Assembly: GCA_027665725.1 (NCBI GenBank)
Contig: JAQDDS010000001.1
Span: forward strand, 124,001-188,000
DNA from: Streptococcaceae bacterium AF77-01CM03A
GTDB taxonomy: Bacteria; Bacillota; Bacilli; Lactobacillales; Streptococcaceae
DNA: 64,000 nt
Direction of reading: 5' to 3'
Of this stretch, positions 1-8,493 are shown piece after piece. The stretch's first letter is position 1, and every line of letters begins with the position of its first letter. Under the pieces are notes generated by a model, which searched no databases, was not told where the DNA came from, and saw nothing but the letters and a program-made list of their open reading frames with translations. A program made the position numbers and the translations under genes.

Positions 1-575
1 TAGTGGCAGAAGTTTCTGAACGAGAGCTTAAGCGACAATTGGAACAAGAAATTTTCAAAATTGATTCTTATACCAACTTGGTTTTGCAATACCTACGCTT
101 AGAAAGCTTCCATGATGATTTGGTTTTGAAAAAAGAAAATATAGAAGATCTGGTCAAGGAAGTCATTCGCAAATATGCCATTTTCTTTATCCAGAAAGGT
201 TTAAGTGTTAATCTGCATGACTTGGATAGAAGCATTGTGACGGATAAAAAATGGCTGTTAGTAGTTATTGAACAAATCCTTTCAAATAGCCTCAAATACA
301 CAAATGAAGGTGGAATTGAGATCTATATGGACGGTCAAGAACTTTGCATCAAAGATACTGGGATTGGCATTAAAAACAGTGATCAATTGCGAGTTTTTGA
401 ACGCGGATTTTCAGGCTACAATGGTCGTATGACCCAGCAGTCATCTGGTCTTGGACTCTACTTGACACAAAAAATCAGCCAAGAATTAGGACATCAAATC
501 CGTATTGAATCTGAACTTGGTCAAGGTACGATTGTGCGTATCAAGTTTTCAGAAGTAAACCTACTGATCGAATGA
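1..575 (+). CDS. BceS-like sensor histidine kinase, C-terminal part (5' end outside window)
   Basis: The visible 190 residues hold the end of the dimerisation helices and a full HATPase domain. Seen: an N box (EQILSNSLKY, around residues 87-96), a G1 box (DTGIGI), an F-box-like segment (VFERGFSG) and a G2 box (SSGLGLYL). The phospho-acceptor H box is not in the visible part and must lie left of the window edge. Sequence style and the adjacent BceAB-like transporter indicate an intramembrane-sensing kinase of a bacitracin or lantibiotic resistance module. Its response regulator is presumably upstream, off the window. From memory, it resembles pneumococcal HK01, which lies beside thrS, as this gene nearly does here. 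Subfamily assignment is inference; the kinase call is firm. Confidence 0.88.
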   Translation, partial: VAEVSERELKRQLEQEIFKIDSYTNLVLQYLRLESFHDDLVLKKENIEDLVKEVIRKYAIFFIQKGLSVNLHDLDRSIVTDKKWLLVVIEQILSNSLKYTNEGGIEIYMDGQELCIKDTGIGIKNSDQLRVFERGFSGYNGRMTQQSSGLGLYLTQKISQELGHQIRIESELGQGTIVRIKFSEVNLLIE

Positions 576-586
576 AAAGAATTGCT

Positions 587-632
587 AAGAGCTTGGAAGA
601 ATCCTTTCAGGCTCTTCTTTAGACCTTTTTTA
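587..632 (+). terminator. Probable terminator after kinase gene
   Basis: AAGAGC at 587-592 pairs with GCTCTT at 611-616, with an inner GAA/TTC pairing, followed by a T-rich stretch. It lies 12 nt after the kinase stop. It is weak, so partial read-through is possible. Confidence 0.5.
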
Positions 633-666
633 AGGTAAGAAAGCAGGCTTCAATCAGATAAAAAAT

Positions 667-717
667 TGTAATCTTACAAAAATGTAAGATTACAGACCTC
701 TTTTGTAAGGTTATGTT
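667..717 (+). promoter_or_regulatory. BceR-type operator and promoter of the bce-like transporter
   Basis: A perfect 11-bp inverted repeat has arms 667-677 and 684-694. Its core is TTACA-N4-TGTAA, which matches the consensus reported for BceR-type regulators of Firmicutes. A -10-like TATGTT at 712-717 starts 23 nt after the inner GTAAG (684-688). The second Bce module in this window has the same 23-nt spacing. There is no good -35, as expected for an activator-dependent promoter. Operator confidence is high, the exact -10 less so. Confidence 0.75.
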
Positions 718-775
718 ATGGCAAGCTATCTTCATTTGGAGTAAACTTATAGCATAAAGATAAAGGAGCAAAACT

Positions 776-889
776 ATGAAAACAATCTTACAAAAGAAAC
801 AAACAAGTAAACCAAGTCCAAAAGAGATTGAGCGTGTTCAGCTCGGTTGCGCTATTATGCAGGCTCAGTTTCAATTAATGGGATATTAA
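776..889 (+). CDS. 37-residue micro-ORF between bce promoter and transporter
   Basis: ATG at 776 follows AAAGGAG with good spacing, and the ORF ends at TAA 887-889, 13 nt before the ATPase start. The peptide is basic at the N-terminus (MKTILQKKQTSK), with a possible amphipathic C-terminal half ending in LMGY; it has no transmembrane segment or signal peptide. It is the first gene behind the BceR-like operator, so it should be co-transcribed with the transporter. It could be a translational lead peptide, a small regulator of the transporter or an uncharacterised conserved protein. I do not recognise a family. The RBS and position argue that it is translated. Confidence 0.6.
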   Translation: MKTILQKKQTSKPSPKEIERVQLGCAIMQAQFQLMGY

Positions 890-902
890 AAAGGAGATTA
901 TC

Positions 903-1661
903 ATGACACTATTAGATGTAAAACACGTTCAAAAGATTTATAAAACACGTTTCCAAGGCAACCAAGTAGAAGCCCTGAAAGATATTCATTTTACTGTAGA
1001 AAAAGGCGACTATGTTGCCATCATGGGTGAGTCTGGTTCTGGGAAATCTACTTTACTCAATATTCTCGCTATGCTTGACAAACCAACTCGTGGTCAGGTC
1101 TTCCTAAACGGAACAGACACAGCTACCATTAAAAATTCTGAAGCATCAAGCTTCCGTCGTGAAAAGTTAGGCTTTGTCTTCCAAGACTTCAATTTGTTAG
1201 ATACGCTTTCTGTTAAAGACAATATCTTACTCCCATTGGTATTGTCTAGAAAGCCTATTACAGAAATGATGAAAAAATTGGTGGTAACAGCTGAAAATCT
1301 TGGCATCAATCAATTGCAGGAGAAGTACCCTTATGAAATTTCTGGTGGACAAAAACAACGTGTAGCAGTTGCACGCGCCATCATCACAGAACCAGAAATT
1401 CTCCTTGCTGATGAACCAACAGGAGCCCTTGATTCCAAGTCATCGGCAGCCTTACTCGATGTTTTTGATGAAATCAATGAACGTGGCCAAACCATTCTCA
1501 TGGTAACCCACTCAACGGCAGCGGCCAGCAGGGCCAAGCGTGTTCTCTTTATCAAGGACGGCATTCTTTACAACCAAATTTACCGTGGAGACAAGACAGA
1601 GCGTCAGATGTTCCAAGAAATCTCTGACACCTTGACTGTTATGGCAAGTGAGGTGAACTAG
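903..1661 (+). CDS. BceA-like ABC transporter ATP-binding protein
   Basis: This is the cytoplasmic ATPase (252 aa) of a BceAB/MacB-type exporter used against peptide antibiotics such as bacitracin and lantibiotics. Walker A GESGSGKS lies at residues 42-49, the Q-loop region is FVFQDFNLL, the signature SGGQKQR starts at about 147, Walker B ILLADEP at 167-173 and the switch histidine is in MVTHS. Length is normal for the subfamily. The start follows AAAGGAGATT. The permease gene starts two bases after this stop, so the two are translationally coupled. Upstream lie the micro-ORF and the BceR-type operator. From memory, the closest pneumococcal counterpart is the SP_0912-0913 pair. Confidence 0.92.
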   Translation: MTLLDVKHVQKIYKTRFQGNQVEALKDIHFTVEKGDYVAIMGESGSGKSTLLNILAMLDKPTRGQVFLNGTDTATIKNSEASSFRREKLGFVFQDFNLLDTLSVKDNILLPLVLSRKPITEMMKKLVVTAENLGINQLQEKYPYEISGGQKQRVAVARAIITEPEILLADEPTGALDSKSSAALLDVFDEINERGQTILMVTHSTAAASRAKRVLFIKDGILYNQIYRGDKTERQMFQEISDTLTVMASEVN

Positions 1662-1662
1662 T

Positions 1663-3651
1663 ATGTTTCGATTAACCAATAAGTTGGCCATTTCCAACTT
1701 AATCAAAAACCACAAACTCTATTATCCCTTTGCACTGGCTGTTCTCTTGGCAGTCACCGTCACCTATCTCTTTTACTCTCTAACCTTCAATCCAAAGATT
1801 GCAGAAATCCGTGGAGGTGAAACGATTCAAGCTACTCTTGGATTTGGTATGTTTGTCGTCACCCTTGCGTCAGCCATTATCGTCCTCTATGCCAATAGTT
1901 TTGTCATGAAAAATCGTTCTAAGGAACTAGGAATTTATGGCATGTTGGGCTTGGAGAAGCGCCATCTGATTAGTATGACTTTTAAGGAACTCTTGATATT
2001 TGGGCTTGTAACAGTCACTGCTGGGATTGGGATTGGTGCCCTCTTTGACAATCTGATTTTCGCTTTCTTGCTCAAACTGATGAAATTAAAGGTTGAACTG
2101 GTCGCTACCTTCCAGATGAAAGTTGTCATTACAGTACTTGTTGTTTTTGGCTTGATTTTCCTAGGCCTCATGTTCCTAAATGCCCTTCGAATCGCCCGTA
2201 TGAATGCCCTCCAGCTCTCACGTGAGAAAGCTAGTGGTGAGAAAAAAGGTCGTTTCCTACCTCTCCAAACTATTCTTGGTTCGATTAGTTTAGGGATTGG
2301 CTATTATCTTGCCCTTACGGTAAAAGATCCCCTTACAGCTCTCACAACTTTCTTCCTAGCTGTTTTACTAGTTATCTTTGGGACCTATCTCTTGTTTAAT
2401 GCAGGGATTACAGTTTTTCTACAAATCTTGAAGAAAAAAAAGAAATATTATTACCAACCAAATAATCTCATCTCAGTGTCTAACTTGATTTTCCGTATGA
2501 AGAAAAATGCGGTTGGACTGGCAACTATCGCAATTTTGTCAACCATGGTTTTGGTAACCATGTCAGCAGCGACTAGTATTTTCAATGCCTCAGAAAGCTT
2601 TAAAAAAGTTCTAAATCCTCATGATTTTGGGGTTTCAGGGCAAAATGTTGAAAAAGAAGATTTGGACAAACTCTTGAGCCAGTTTGCAAGTGACAAAGGT
2701 TATACGATTAAAGAGAAAGAAGTGCTTCGTTATACTTACTTTGGTGTTGCGAACCAAGAAGGAACTAAGTTAACCATTTTTGAAAAAGGACAAAACCGTG
2801 TCCAACCCACAACAGTTTTCATGGTATTTGACCAAAAAGATTATGAAAATATGACTGGTCAAAAACTGTCTCTATCAGGAAATGAGGTCGGACTCTTTGC
2901 AAAGAATGAGGGAGTTAAAGAACAGAAGGCTCTAACTCTAAATGATCATCAATTTTCTGTAAAAGAAGAATTTAATAAAGATTTCATTGTCAACCATGTC
3001 CCAAATCAGTTTAATATTTTGACTGCTGATTACAATTACCTTGTTGTGCCTGATTTACAAGCCTTTTTGGATCAATTCCCAGATTCGGCTATCTATAATC
3101 AGTTTTACGGTGGCATGAATGTAAATGCCAGCGAAGAAGAACAACTCAAGGTCGCTGACGAGTATGAAAAATATCTACAAAAGTTTAATGCTCAATTAAA
3201 CACTGAAGGTAGCTATGTTTATGGTAGTAATCTATCAGATGCTAGTGCTCAGATGAGTGCCCTCTTTGGTGGTGTTTTCTTTATCGGTATTTTCCTATCC
3301 ATTATCTTTATGGTCGGAACTGTTCTGGTCATCTACTATAAACAAATCTCAGAAGGTTATGAAGACCGTGAACGCTTTGTCATCCTGCAAAAAGTAGGTT
3401 TGGACCAAAAACAAATCAAGCAAACTATTAACAAGCAGGTCTTGACCGTCTTCTTCCTCCCTGTAATCTTTGCCTTTCTTCACTTGGCATTTGCCTATCA
3501 TATGTTGAGCTTAATTCTCAAGGTTATTGGGGTAGTAGATACAGCTATGATGTTAAGCGTAACACTTTCTATTTGTGGTATCTTTGCTTTAGTTTATGTC
3601 CTAATCTTTATGATTACTTCAAGAAGCTATCGCAAGATTGTTCAAATATAG
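1663..3651 (+). CDS. BceB-like ABC transporter permease (FtsX family)
   Basis: The 662-residue membrane protein has the BceB layout. There is one N-terminal helix near residues 20-40, then three helices in the FtsX-like part (about 55-175), further helices to about 320, a large extracytoplasmic domain (about 325-530), and three C-terminal helices near 535-660. The large domain before the last FtsX unit is the family hallmark and is thought to contact the cognate intramembrane-sensing kinase. It pairs with the ATPase immediately upstream. Substrate specificity cannot be read from sequence. Confidence 0.9.
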   Translation: MFRLTNKLAISNLIKNHKLYYPFALAVLLAVTVTYLFYSLTFNPKIAEIRGGETIQATLGFGMFVVTLASAIIVLYANSFVMKNRSKELGIYGMLGLEKRHLISMTFKELLIFGLVTVTAGIGIGALFDNLIFAFLLKLMKLKVELVATFQMKVVITVLVVFGLIFLGLMFLNALRIARMNALQLSREKASGEKKGRFLPLQTILGSISLGIGYYLALTVKDPLTALTTFFLAVLLVIFGTYLLFNAGITVFLQILKKKKKYYYQPNNLISVSNLIFRMKKNAVGLATIAILSTMVLVTMSAATSIFNASESFKKVLNPHDFGVSGQNVEKEDLDKLLSQFASDKGYTIKEKEVLRYTYFGVANQEGTKLTIFEKGQNRVQPTTVFMVFDQKDYENMTGQKLSLSGNEVGLFAKNEGVKEQKALTLNDHQFSVKEEFNKDFIVNHVPNQFNILTADYNYLVVPDLQAFLDQFPDSAIYNQFYGGMNVNASEEEQLKVADEYEKYLQKFNAQLNTEGSYVYGSNLSDASAQMSALFGGVFFIGIFLSIIFMVGTVLVIYYKQISEGYEDRERFVILQKVGLDQKQIKQTINKQVLTVFFLPVIFAFLHLAFAYHMLSLILKVIGVVDTAMMLSVTLSICGIFALVYVLIFMITSRSYRKIVQI

Positions 3652-3670
3652 AGACAGAAGCATCAAAAAA

Positions 3671-3698
3671 GCAACAACTGAAATAGTTGTTGCTTTTT
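3671..3698. terminator. Terminator hairpin, near-copy of the thrS terminator
   Basis: GCAACAACT (3671-3679) and AGTTGTTGC (3685-3693) form a perfect 9-bp stem with loop GAAAT, A-run before and T-run after, so it can work in both directions. Stem and loop are identical to the hairpin at 5280-5302. It ends the permease transcript. Confidence 0.9.
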
Positions 3699-3731
3699 AG
3701 GTGGCTGAGATTTTGTTCCAGGTTAAATGGT

Positions 3732-3794
3732 TTATTTCTCAACACGCGATTTGTTGGCGATATCAGCTAGGATTGCTGCTACAAACTCACCATG
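3732..3794 (-). pseudogene. thrS C-terminal remnant
   Basis: Read on the minus strand, these bases give [20 protein letters not shown] and a stop. The last 14 residues ([13 protein letters not shown] plus preceding A/L variation) match the end of the real ThrRS at 5341 onward. Nothing of thrS precedes it, so it is a non-functional tail left by recombination. Confidence 0.85.
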
Positions 3795-3804
3795 TTTAAA
3801 CATT

Positions 3805-3839
3805 AAAACGGTATCTACTTTCAGAGGAGATATCGTTTT
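3805..3839. terminator. Possible terminator-like hairpin
   Basis: AAAACGGTATCT (3805-3816) pairs with AGATATCGTTTT (3828-3839) with one G:U, followed by a pyrimidine-rich run. No gene ends here, so it may be a leftover of the segment that brought in the DUF389 gene. Confidence 0.4.
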
Positions 3840-3928
3840 TCTTCTTCTTCGGATAAGGATACAAAAATTTCTTCCTTTCTCTATCTTTTAAATGAATTGA
3901 TTTCTTCAGAGAAAGGTTGTAAAATTTT

Positions 3929-3937
3929 TGATATAAT
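3929..3937 (+). promoter_or_regulatory. Extended -10 promoter of DUF389 gene
   Basis: TGATATAAT at 3929-3937 is a perfect extended -10. The -35 region is poor. It implies a leader of about 135 nt before the start codon at 4080, in which I see no known riboswitch. The 428-nt gap 3652-4079 otherwise holds the two hairpins and the thrS remnant. Confidence 0.6.
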
Positions 3938-4079
3938 ATCAAGGATGGACTGATGGATATTTAAAGGATTATTTTCAAAAGAATGACAGGTGAGAATTAA
4001 AAATATGTAATATTGGACAGATGTCTCTCTACCATCATCCATGCAGAAACAAGATTATATGAAATAAAAGGAGTAACCA

Positions 4080-5129
4080 ATGTCCGGAAACTATTCAACA
4101 CGTGAATACCGTGAGAAACTATATGATGATCTTCATGTTCGATTAAGAGATACACTGATTTTGATGTGTTCGATTTTTATTGCCTCTATAGGTCTAAATA
4201 TGAATTCAACAGCTGTCGTTATTGGAGCCATGCTGATTTCCCCTCTTATGACACCGATTGTTGGACTGGGATTCGGTTTAGCTATTTTTGATACGCGTTT
4301 AATTAAGCAATCTCTACAGGTTTTATTTACTCAAGTATTGGTCAGTTTGCTTGTATCGACTCTGTATTTCTGGATTTCTCCCTTATCTTATGCAAGTAGC
4401 GAGTTGATTGCACGAACCTCTCCAACCATTTGGGATGTTCTCATTGCTATTGCTGGTGGGATAGCAGGTTTTATTGGTTCAAGGAAAAAAGAAGCAAACA
4501 ATATCGTACCAGGAGTAGCCATCGCAACAGCTCTGATGCCACCTATCTGCACTGCAGGATATGGTTTAGCTAATGGAAATGTACGATTTTTATTTGGGGC
4601 TCTTTATCTTTTCTTGATCAACTGTGTCTTTATCATGCTAATCAACATTGTTGGAACAAGATTTTTGATGAGAAAATCTCCCTTAAGTTCATTTAATGAG
4701 CTAAACATTAAAATGAAAATTGGATTGATATCCTTGATTGTATTATTGGTCCTTCCAGCCAGCTATTCAGCAGTCACTCTGACGATGGATCAAGCGCGAA
4801 AAGAAGGAATCAAACAGTTTGTAGGAAATGAGTTCGCCAATCATACGGTCATTAATCAAGTCTACAAGTCAAGTAATAATGAATTGGTCTTGACGGTTGT
4901 TGGAGATCCGATTTCAGAAGAAGAATTAGAAACCATTCGCCAAAAACAAGCCTCTTACGGTATTCAATCTGTTCAATTGAAAGTCAAGCAATTCAACAAT
5001 TCGACAAAATTAGATAGTGAGACGATCAAGGAATTTTACGAAAACATTGACAAGTATATCGACCAAAAACTCTCTGAAAAAGATTCACCAAAAGATTTCG
5101 TAAAAGAAAATGAGGCAGACAAGGACTGA
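4080..5129 (+). CDS. DUF389 (TIGR00341-type) membrane protein
   Basis: The 349-residue protein has about six hydrophobic helices between residues 20 and 230 and a soluble C-terminal tail. The segment around residues 38-65, including VVIGAMLISPLMTPIVG, is the DUF389 signature. Function is unknown for the family; some annotations suggest a transporter or permease. The start follows AAAGGAG. The gene sits alone, with its own promoter, between two copies of the thrS tail, so it was probably inserted here by recombination. Family assignment is strong, role unknown. Confidence 0.85.
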   Translation: MSGNYSTREYREKLYDDLHVRLRDTLILMCSIFIASIGLNMNSTAVVIGAMLISPLMTPIVGLGFGLAIFDTRLIKQSLQVLFTQVLVSLLVSTLYFWISPLSYASSELIARTSPTIWDVLIAIAGGIAGFIGSRKKEANNIVPGVAIATALMPPICTAGYGLANGNVRFLFGALYLFLINCVFIMLINIVGTRFLMRKSPLSSFNELNIKMKIGLISLIVLLVLPASYSAVTLTMDQARKEGIKQFVGNEFANHTVINQVYKSSNNELVLTVVGDPISEEELETIRQKQASYGIQSVQLKVKQFNNSTKLDSETIKEFYENIDKYIDQKLSEKDSPKDFVKENEADKD

Positions 5130-5273
5130 GGATAGTCAACTTATCTAACTCGAGGAAGCAAATCTTGGGAGAATATCCTATATCCAAAAGATAGTGGATA
5201 GAAAGGATCGTTGATGAGGATACTATTTGTGGTGGTTTGACCAATCACTACTAGCTCAGCTTAATCAAAATAT

Positions 5274-5308
5274 AAAAAAGCAACAACTGAAATAGTTGTT
5301 GCTTTTTT
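5274..5308. terminator. Bidirectional terminator of thrS and DUF389 gene
   Basis: GCAACAACT (5280-5288), loop GAAAT and AGTTGTTGC (5294-5302), flanked by A6 and T6, serve thrS on the minus strand and the DUF389 gene on the plus strand. This is the start of copy 2 of the direct repeat. Confidence 0.9.
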
Positions 5309-5340
5309 AGTGGCTGGGATTTTGTCCCAGATTATATGGT

Positions 5341-7284
5341 TTATTTTTCAACTCGTGATTTGTTGGCAATATCTGCGAGAATCAATTCTACAAATGCATC
5401 TACTGGCATAGTTTCAGTTTCTTTTTGACCATAACGGCGAACGTTTACGGCTTGCTCTTCCATTTCCTTGTCACCAACGATCAATTGGTAAGGAATTTTT
5501 TGAGTTTGAGAAGCACGGATCTTGAACTGCATTTTTTCATTGCGTTCATCCACATCGGCACGAACACCACGGTCACGGAGTTTCTTAGCTACTTCCCAAG
5601 CGTAGTCTACGTGTTTTTCGTTAGAAACTGGGATAAGAGTCACTTGGTGAGGTGCAAGCCAAGTTGGGAAAGCACCTTTGTAGTTTTCAATCAAGATAGC
5701 TGTAAAGCGTTCCATGGTTGAGATAACACCACGGTGAATCATAACTGGACGGTGTTCTTCACCATCAGCTCCGATGTATTTAAGGTCGAAGCGTTCTGGA
5801 AGCAAGAAGTCAAGCTGGATGGTAGAAAGGGTTTCTTCTTTACCAAGGGCTGTCTTCACCTGGATGTCCAATTTTGGTCCGTAGAAGGCAGCTTCCCCTT
5901 CAGCCTCAAAGTAATCTACGCCCATCTCGTCAAGGGCTGCACGAAGCATAGTTTGAGCATTTTCCCACATCTCATCGTTATCAAAGTATTTGTGAGTATC
6001 TTGAGGGTCACGAAGAGAGAGGCGGAAGCGGTATTCGTTTAGGTTGAAGTCCCCATATACATCAATAATCAACTGAAGGGCACGTTGGAATTCTTCTTGG
6101 ATTTGTTCTGGAGTCACAAAGAGGTGACCGTCGTTAAGAGACATTTCACGCACACGCTGAAGACCAGTCAAAGCACCTGATTTCTCATAGCGGTGCATCA
6201 TCCCGATTTCAGCGATACGGATTGGCAACTCACGGTATGAGTGTACATGGTGTTTAAAGACTTGGATGTGGTGTGGGCAGTTCATTGGACGAAGGACAAA
6301 TTCTTCACCGTCCCCCATGTCCATAGTTGGGAACATGTCCTCTTGGTAGTGATCCCAGTGACCAGAAGTCTTGTAAAGTTCAACAGAAGCAAGTGGTGGA
6401 GTGTAAACGTGTTGGTAGCCAGAAGCCAACTCTTTATCGACGATGTAGCGTTCTAACTCACGACGGATAGTCGCCCCATTTGGCAGCCAGAATGGAAGAC
6501 CTTGACCAACTTCTTGAGAAATCATAAAGAGATCAAGCTCTTTACCAAGTTTACGGTGGTCACGTTCTTTGGCTTCTTCACGCATTTGAAGGTAGTTCTT
6601 CAAGTCTTTCTTGTCGAACCAAGCTGTACCATAGATCCGTTGCATCATAGCGTTGTCGCTATTTCCGCGCCAGTAAGCACCAGCTACATGGAGAAGGTGG
6701 AAGATTTGGATGCGGCCTGTTGAAGGGACGTGAGGTCCACGGCAGAGGTCCACGTATTCACCCTGACGGTAGATAGTCAAACCACCCTCGTCTTCTGAGT
6801 GTTCCTCGATCAATTCCAACTTGTAAGGGTCGTTTTTGAAGATTTCACGCGCCTCGTCTTTAGTCACTTCTTCACGAATAGATGGGAAGTTTTCTTTAAC
6901 GATTTTTTGCATTTCTTCTTCGATACGAGGAAGGTCTTCGTTAGAGATTTGACCAGCTTGGTTATCAGTATCGTAGTAGAAACCATCTTCGATAGCTGGA
7001 CCAACACCCAAGTGAATGTCTGGGAAGAGACGACGAGCTGCTTGGGCAAACAAGTGTGCCGCTGAGTGACGCAAGATATCCAATGCATCTTCGTGATCAG
7101 GTGTCACGATTTCGATGCTTCCATCTTCAGTGATCGCACGAGTAGTGTCGATGAGTTTGCCGTTGAATTTACCAGCAAGAGCTTTTTTAGCTAGAGAATT
7201 GCTGATGGATTGAGCAATTTCAAAAGTTGTAACGCCAGATTCGAATTCACGAACAGCGCCATCTGGGAAAGTAATCTTAATCAT
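5341..7284 (-). CDS. thrS: Threonine--tRNA ligase
   Basis: This 647-residue class II synthetase charges tRNA-Thr. Domains in order: TGS (residues 1 to about 62, starting [14 protein letters not shown]), the editing/SAD domain with [13 protein letters not shown] near 73 and a YVDLCRGPH motif near 178, the catalytic core with LRPMNCPHH (zinc and active-site residues) and [13 protein letters not shown], and a C-terminal anticodon-binding domain. Length is standard. The start follows AAGGAG. No promoter of its own is obvious in the 87-nt gap upstream, so it is probably co-transcribed with the small membrane protein gene from the T-box promoter near 8050. Its last codons are duplicated at 3732-3794. 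Confidence 0.98.
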   Translation of the reverse strand: MIKITFPDGAVREFESGVTTFEIAQSISNSLAKKALAGKFNGKLIDTTRAITEDGSIEIVTPDHEDALDILRHSAAHLFAQAARRLFPDIHLGVGPAIEDGFYYDTDNQAGQISNEDLPRIEEEMQKIVKENFPSIREEVTKDEAREIFKNDPYKLELIEEHSEDEGGLTIYRQGEYVDLCRGPHVPSTGRIQIFHLLHVAGAYWRGNSDNAMMQRIYGTAWFDKKDLKNYLQMREEAKERDHRKLGKELDLFMISQEVGQGLPFWLPNGATIRRELERYIVDKELASGYQHVYTPPLASVELYKTSGHWDHYQEDMFPTMDMGDGEEFVLRPMNCPHHIQVFKHHVHSYRELPIRIAEIGMMHRYEKSGALTGLQRVREMSLNDGHLFVTPEQIQEEFQRALQLIIDVYGDFNLNEYRFRLSLRDPQDTHKYFDNDEMWENAQTMLRAALDEMGVDYFEAEGEAAFYGPKLDIQVKTALGKEETLSTIQLDFLLPERFDLKYIGADGEEHRPVMIHRGVISTMERFTAILIENYKGAFPTWLAPHQVTLIPVSNEKHVDYAWEVAKKLRDRGVRADVDERNEKMQFKIRASQTQKIPYQLIVGDKEMEEQAVNVRRYGQKETETMPVDAFVELILADIANKSRVEK

Positions 7285-7371
7285 GATTTTCTCCTTAAAA
7301 ATTTATCGTATTTTAAAATAGAGGTTTGAAGAAATAGAGATGGGTTAGTTATAAAGAACAATAATATTTGC

Positions 7372-7764
7372 TTATCTAACTGAATGATGCTTTAACATTT
7401 TCATTCTACAAATAAAACAAACTGTAGAAATAAGTAAATAACTTACCAAGGAAAGGATTAAAGACAAATATTGCTCATCAGTCATTTCACCACTCATGTA
7501 TATCCTTATCGGATAGCTTCTTAGTGCATTGAACAGATAAATCCCAGCAGTAAGACTTAGAAGATATCCTGCTATAACGAGTCTCTTTTTCTTAAAAAAC
7601 ATTAAGATACCGAGAAAAGGAGCAAGAAATGGTATAAGAGGAACAAATGCAAAAAATGAAAAGACAACAATGTACTCCAAGCCCCATAGACTAAGAGTTT
7701 TCATTAGCCATACATAGACTATTAGGTAGATACAGGTAATCACCCAGGGCAATACTTTCTTCAT
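7372..7764 (-). CDS. Small membrane protein between T-box and thrS
   Basis: This is a 130-residue protein starting MKKVLPWVITCIYL with about four transmembrane helices and a short basic tail (CRMKMLKHHSVR). I chose the ATG at 7764 because GGAGG lies 6 nt upstream; the frame is open to 7827, but the earlier ATG lacks an RBS. No family recognised. It is the first gene after a T-box leader and is followed by thrS, so its expression should rise when the cognate tRNA is uncharged. A transport or stress role tied to amino acid supply is conceivable but not shown. Confidence 0.7.
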   Translation of the reverse strand: MKKVLPWVITCIYLIVYVWLMKTLSLWGLEYIVVFSFFAFVPLIPFLAPFLGILMFFKKKRLVIAGYLLSLTAGIYLFNALRSYPIRIYMSGEMTDEQYLSLILSLVSYLLISTVCFICRMKMLKHHSVR

Positions 7765-7829
7765 ATCAACCTCCATATTCAATTTTTGTTTATATTCTAT
7801 CCTAAGCCAGAAATAATAGTTCTCCAAAC

Positions 7830-8040
7830 AAAAAGCGACATCCTAAAAAGGACGTCGCAACGTGGTTCCACCTTCATTTATGTTCCTCAAAAAAGAGGGA
7901 CACCTCTGATTGGCTCTAACGTGGCCACCGTTTTATGTTTGCATAAAAGTCAGTAGAGTAGTATCAGTATAGTCTTCCTATGCGTTCTCAGCAACCACGC
8001 ACTCTCTGGTAGAAAGGGTCTAAGTGACTTGTCTCTATGC
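7830..8040 (-). promoter_or_regulatory. T-box leader (probably threonine-responsive)
   Basis: Read on the minus strand, the T-box core AAGGTGGAACCACG lies at 7861-7874. It is followed by a strong terminator (GCGACGTCC / GGATGTCGC, 7835-7858, then U5) and preceded by about 170 nt of stem I-like structure closed by AAGTCA/TGACTT. T-boxes read through when the specifier-matching tRNA is uncharged. The specifier loop segment contains two ACT (Thr) triplets, but TAC and CTC also occur there, so the threonine call rests mainly on thrS lying downstream. Confidence 0.88.
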
Positions 8041-8043
8041 ATT

Positions 8044-8071
8044 ATTATAGCATGATTGTGAGATTTTTCAA
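8044..8071 (-). promoter_or_regulatory. Promoter of T-box/thrS transcript
   Basis: On the minus strand, TTGAAA (8066-8071), a 16-nt spacer and TATAAT (8044-8049) with an extended TG form a good promoter just upstream of the T-box leader. The -35 overlaps the stop codon of the upstream minus-strand gene. Confidence 0.8.
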
Positions 8072-8442
8072 GGATTTTGTGAAAGTTTTTTCCTTTTCAG
8101 TTTTTGCACTAGATTCTTAATAGCTACACCGACAGCCATACCCGCGAGGGCAAAGATTTCATAGGCTAGGAAGTAGAGAAGGATAAATTCTCCGAAAGTA
8201 ATGATGGTAAAGCAAAAGAGCAAGCCAACTCCAATTAACCACCAAACTGAGAACTTGAAACGATAAGAGTAGAATAGTGATACTATGAAAGTCACCAGTG
8301 GAGAGAAGATAATAACGTTGCCGATGGTGAGCTCCTTTAAGATATAATTTTCAGTAATTGACCATAATAACAGCTCATAAAGTGGCCAATAAAAGAAAAA
8401 TATGACCAGATAGTAGGGGAGATATTGCGAGAATTTACGCAT
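8068..8442 (-). CDS. Hypothetical small membrane protein
   Basis: This is a 124-residue protein with four predicted helices and a basic C-terminus (KLKRKKLSQNP). The start MRKFSQYLPYYL at 8442 follows AGAGGTGAT; an upstream in-frame ATG at 8463 lacks a comparable RBS. It has its own extended -10. I do not recognise the family. The stop overlaps the -35 of the T-box promoter, so transcription may continue into the thrS transcript. Confidence 0.65.
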   Translation of the reverse strand: MRKFSQYLPYYLVIFFFYWPLYELLLWSITENYILKELTIGNVIIFSPLVTFIVSLFYSYRFKFSVWWLIGVGLLFCFTIITFGEFILLYFLAYEIFALAGMAVGVAIKNLVQKLKRKKLSQNP

Positions 8443-8493
8443 GGTAATCACCTCTCTTTTCAAGATGTCAACTTAGATATCCTTCCTATAACT

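Larger units (their letters stand above)
3665..3794. repeat. Imperfect direct repeat, copy 1 (terminator plus thrS 3' end)
   Basis: This segment aligns base by base with 5274 to about 5400 (copy 2): the same hairpin, the same spacer wording (GTGGCTGRGATTTTGTYCCAG) and the last 20 or so codons of thrS. Substitutions are scattered, so the duplication is old or came from a related strain. The two copies bracket the DUF389 gene. Confidence 0.85.

Noticed and set aside
5425..7065. Long open frames on the strand opposite thrS
   Set aside because: They lie fully inside thrS, lack RBSs and encode unlikely protein sequence; they are by-products of codon use.
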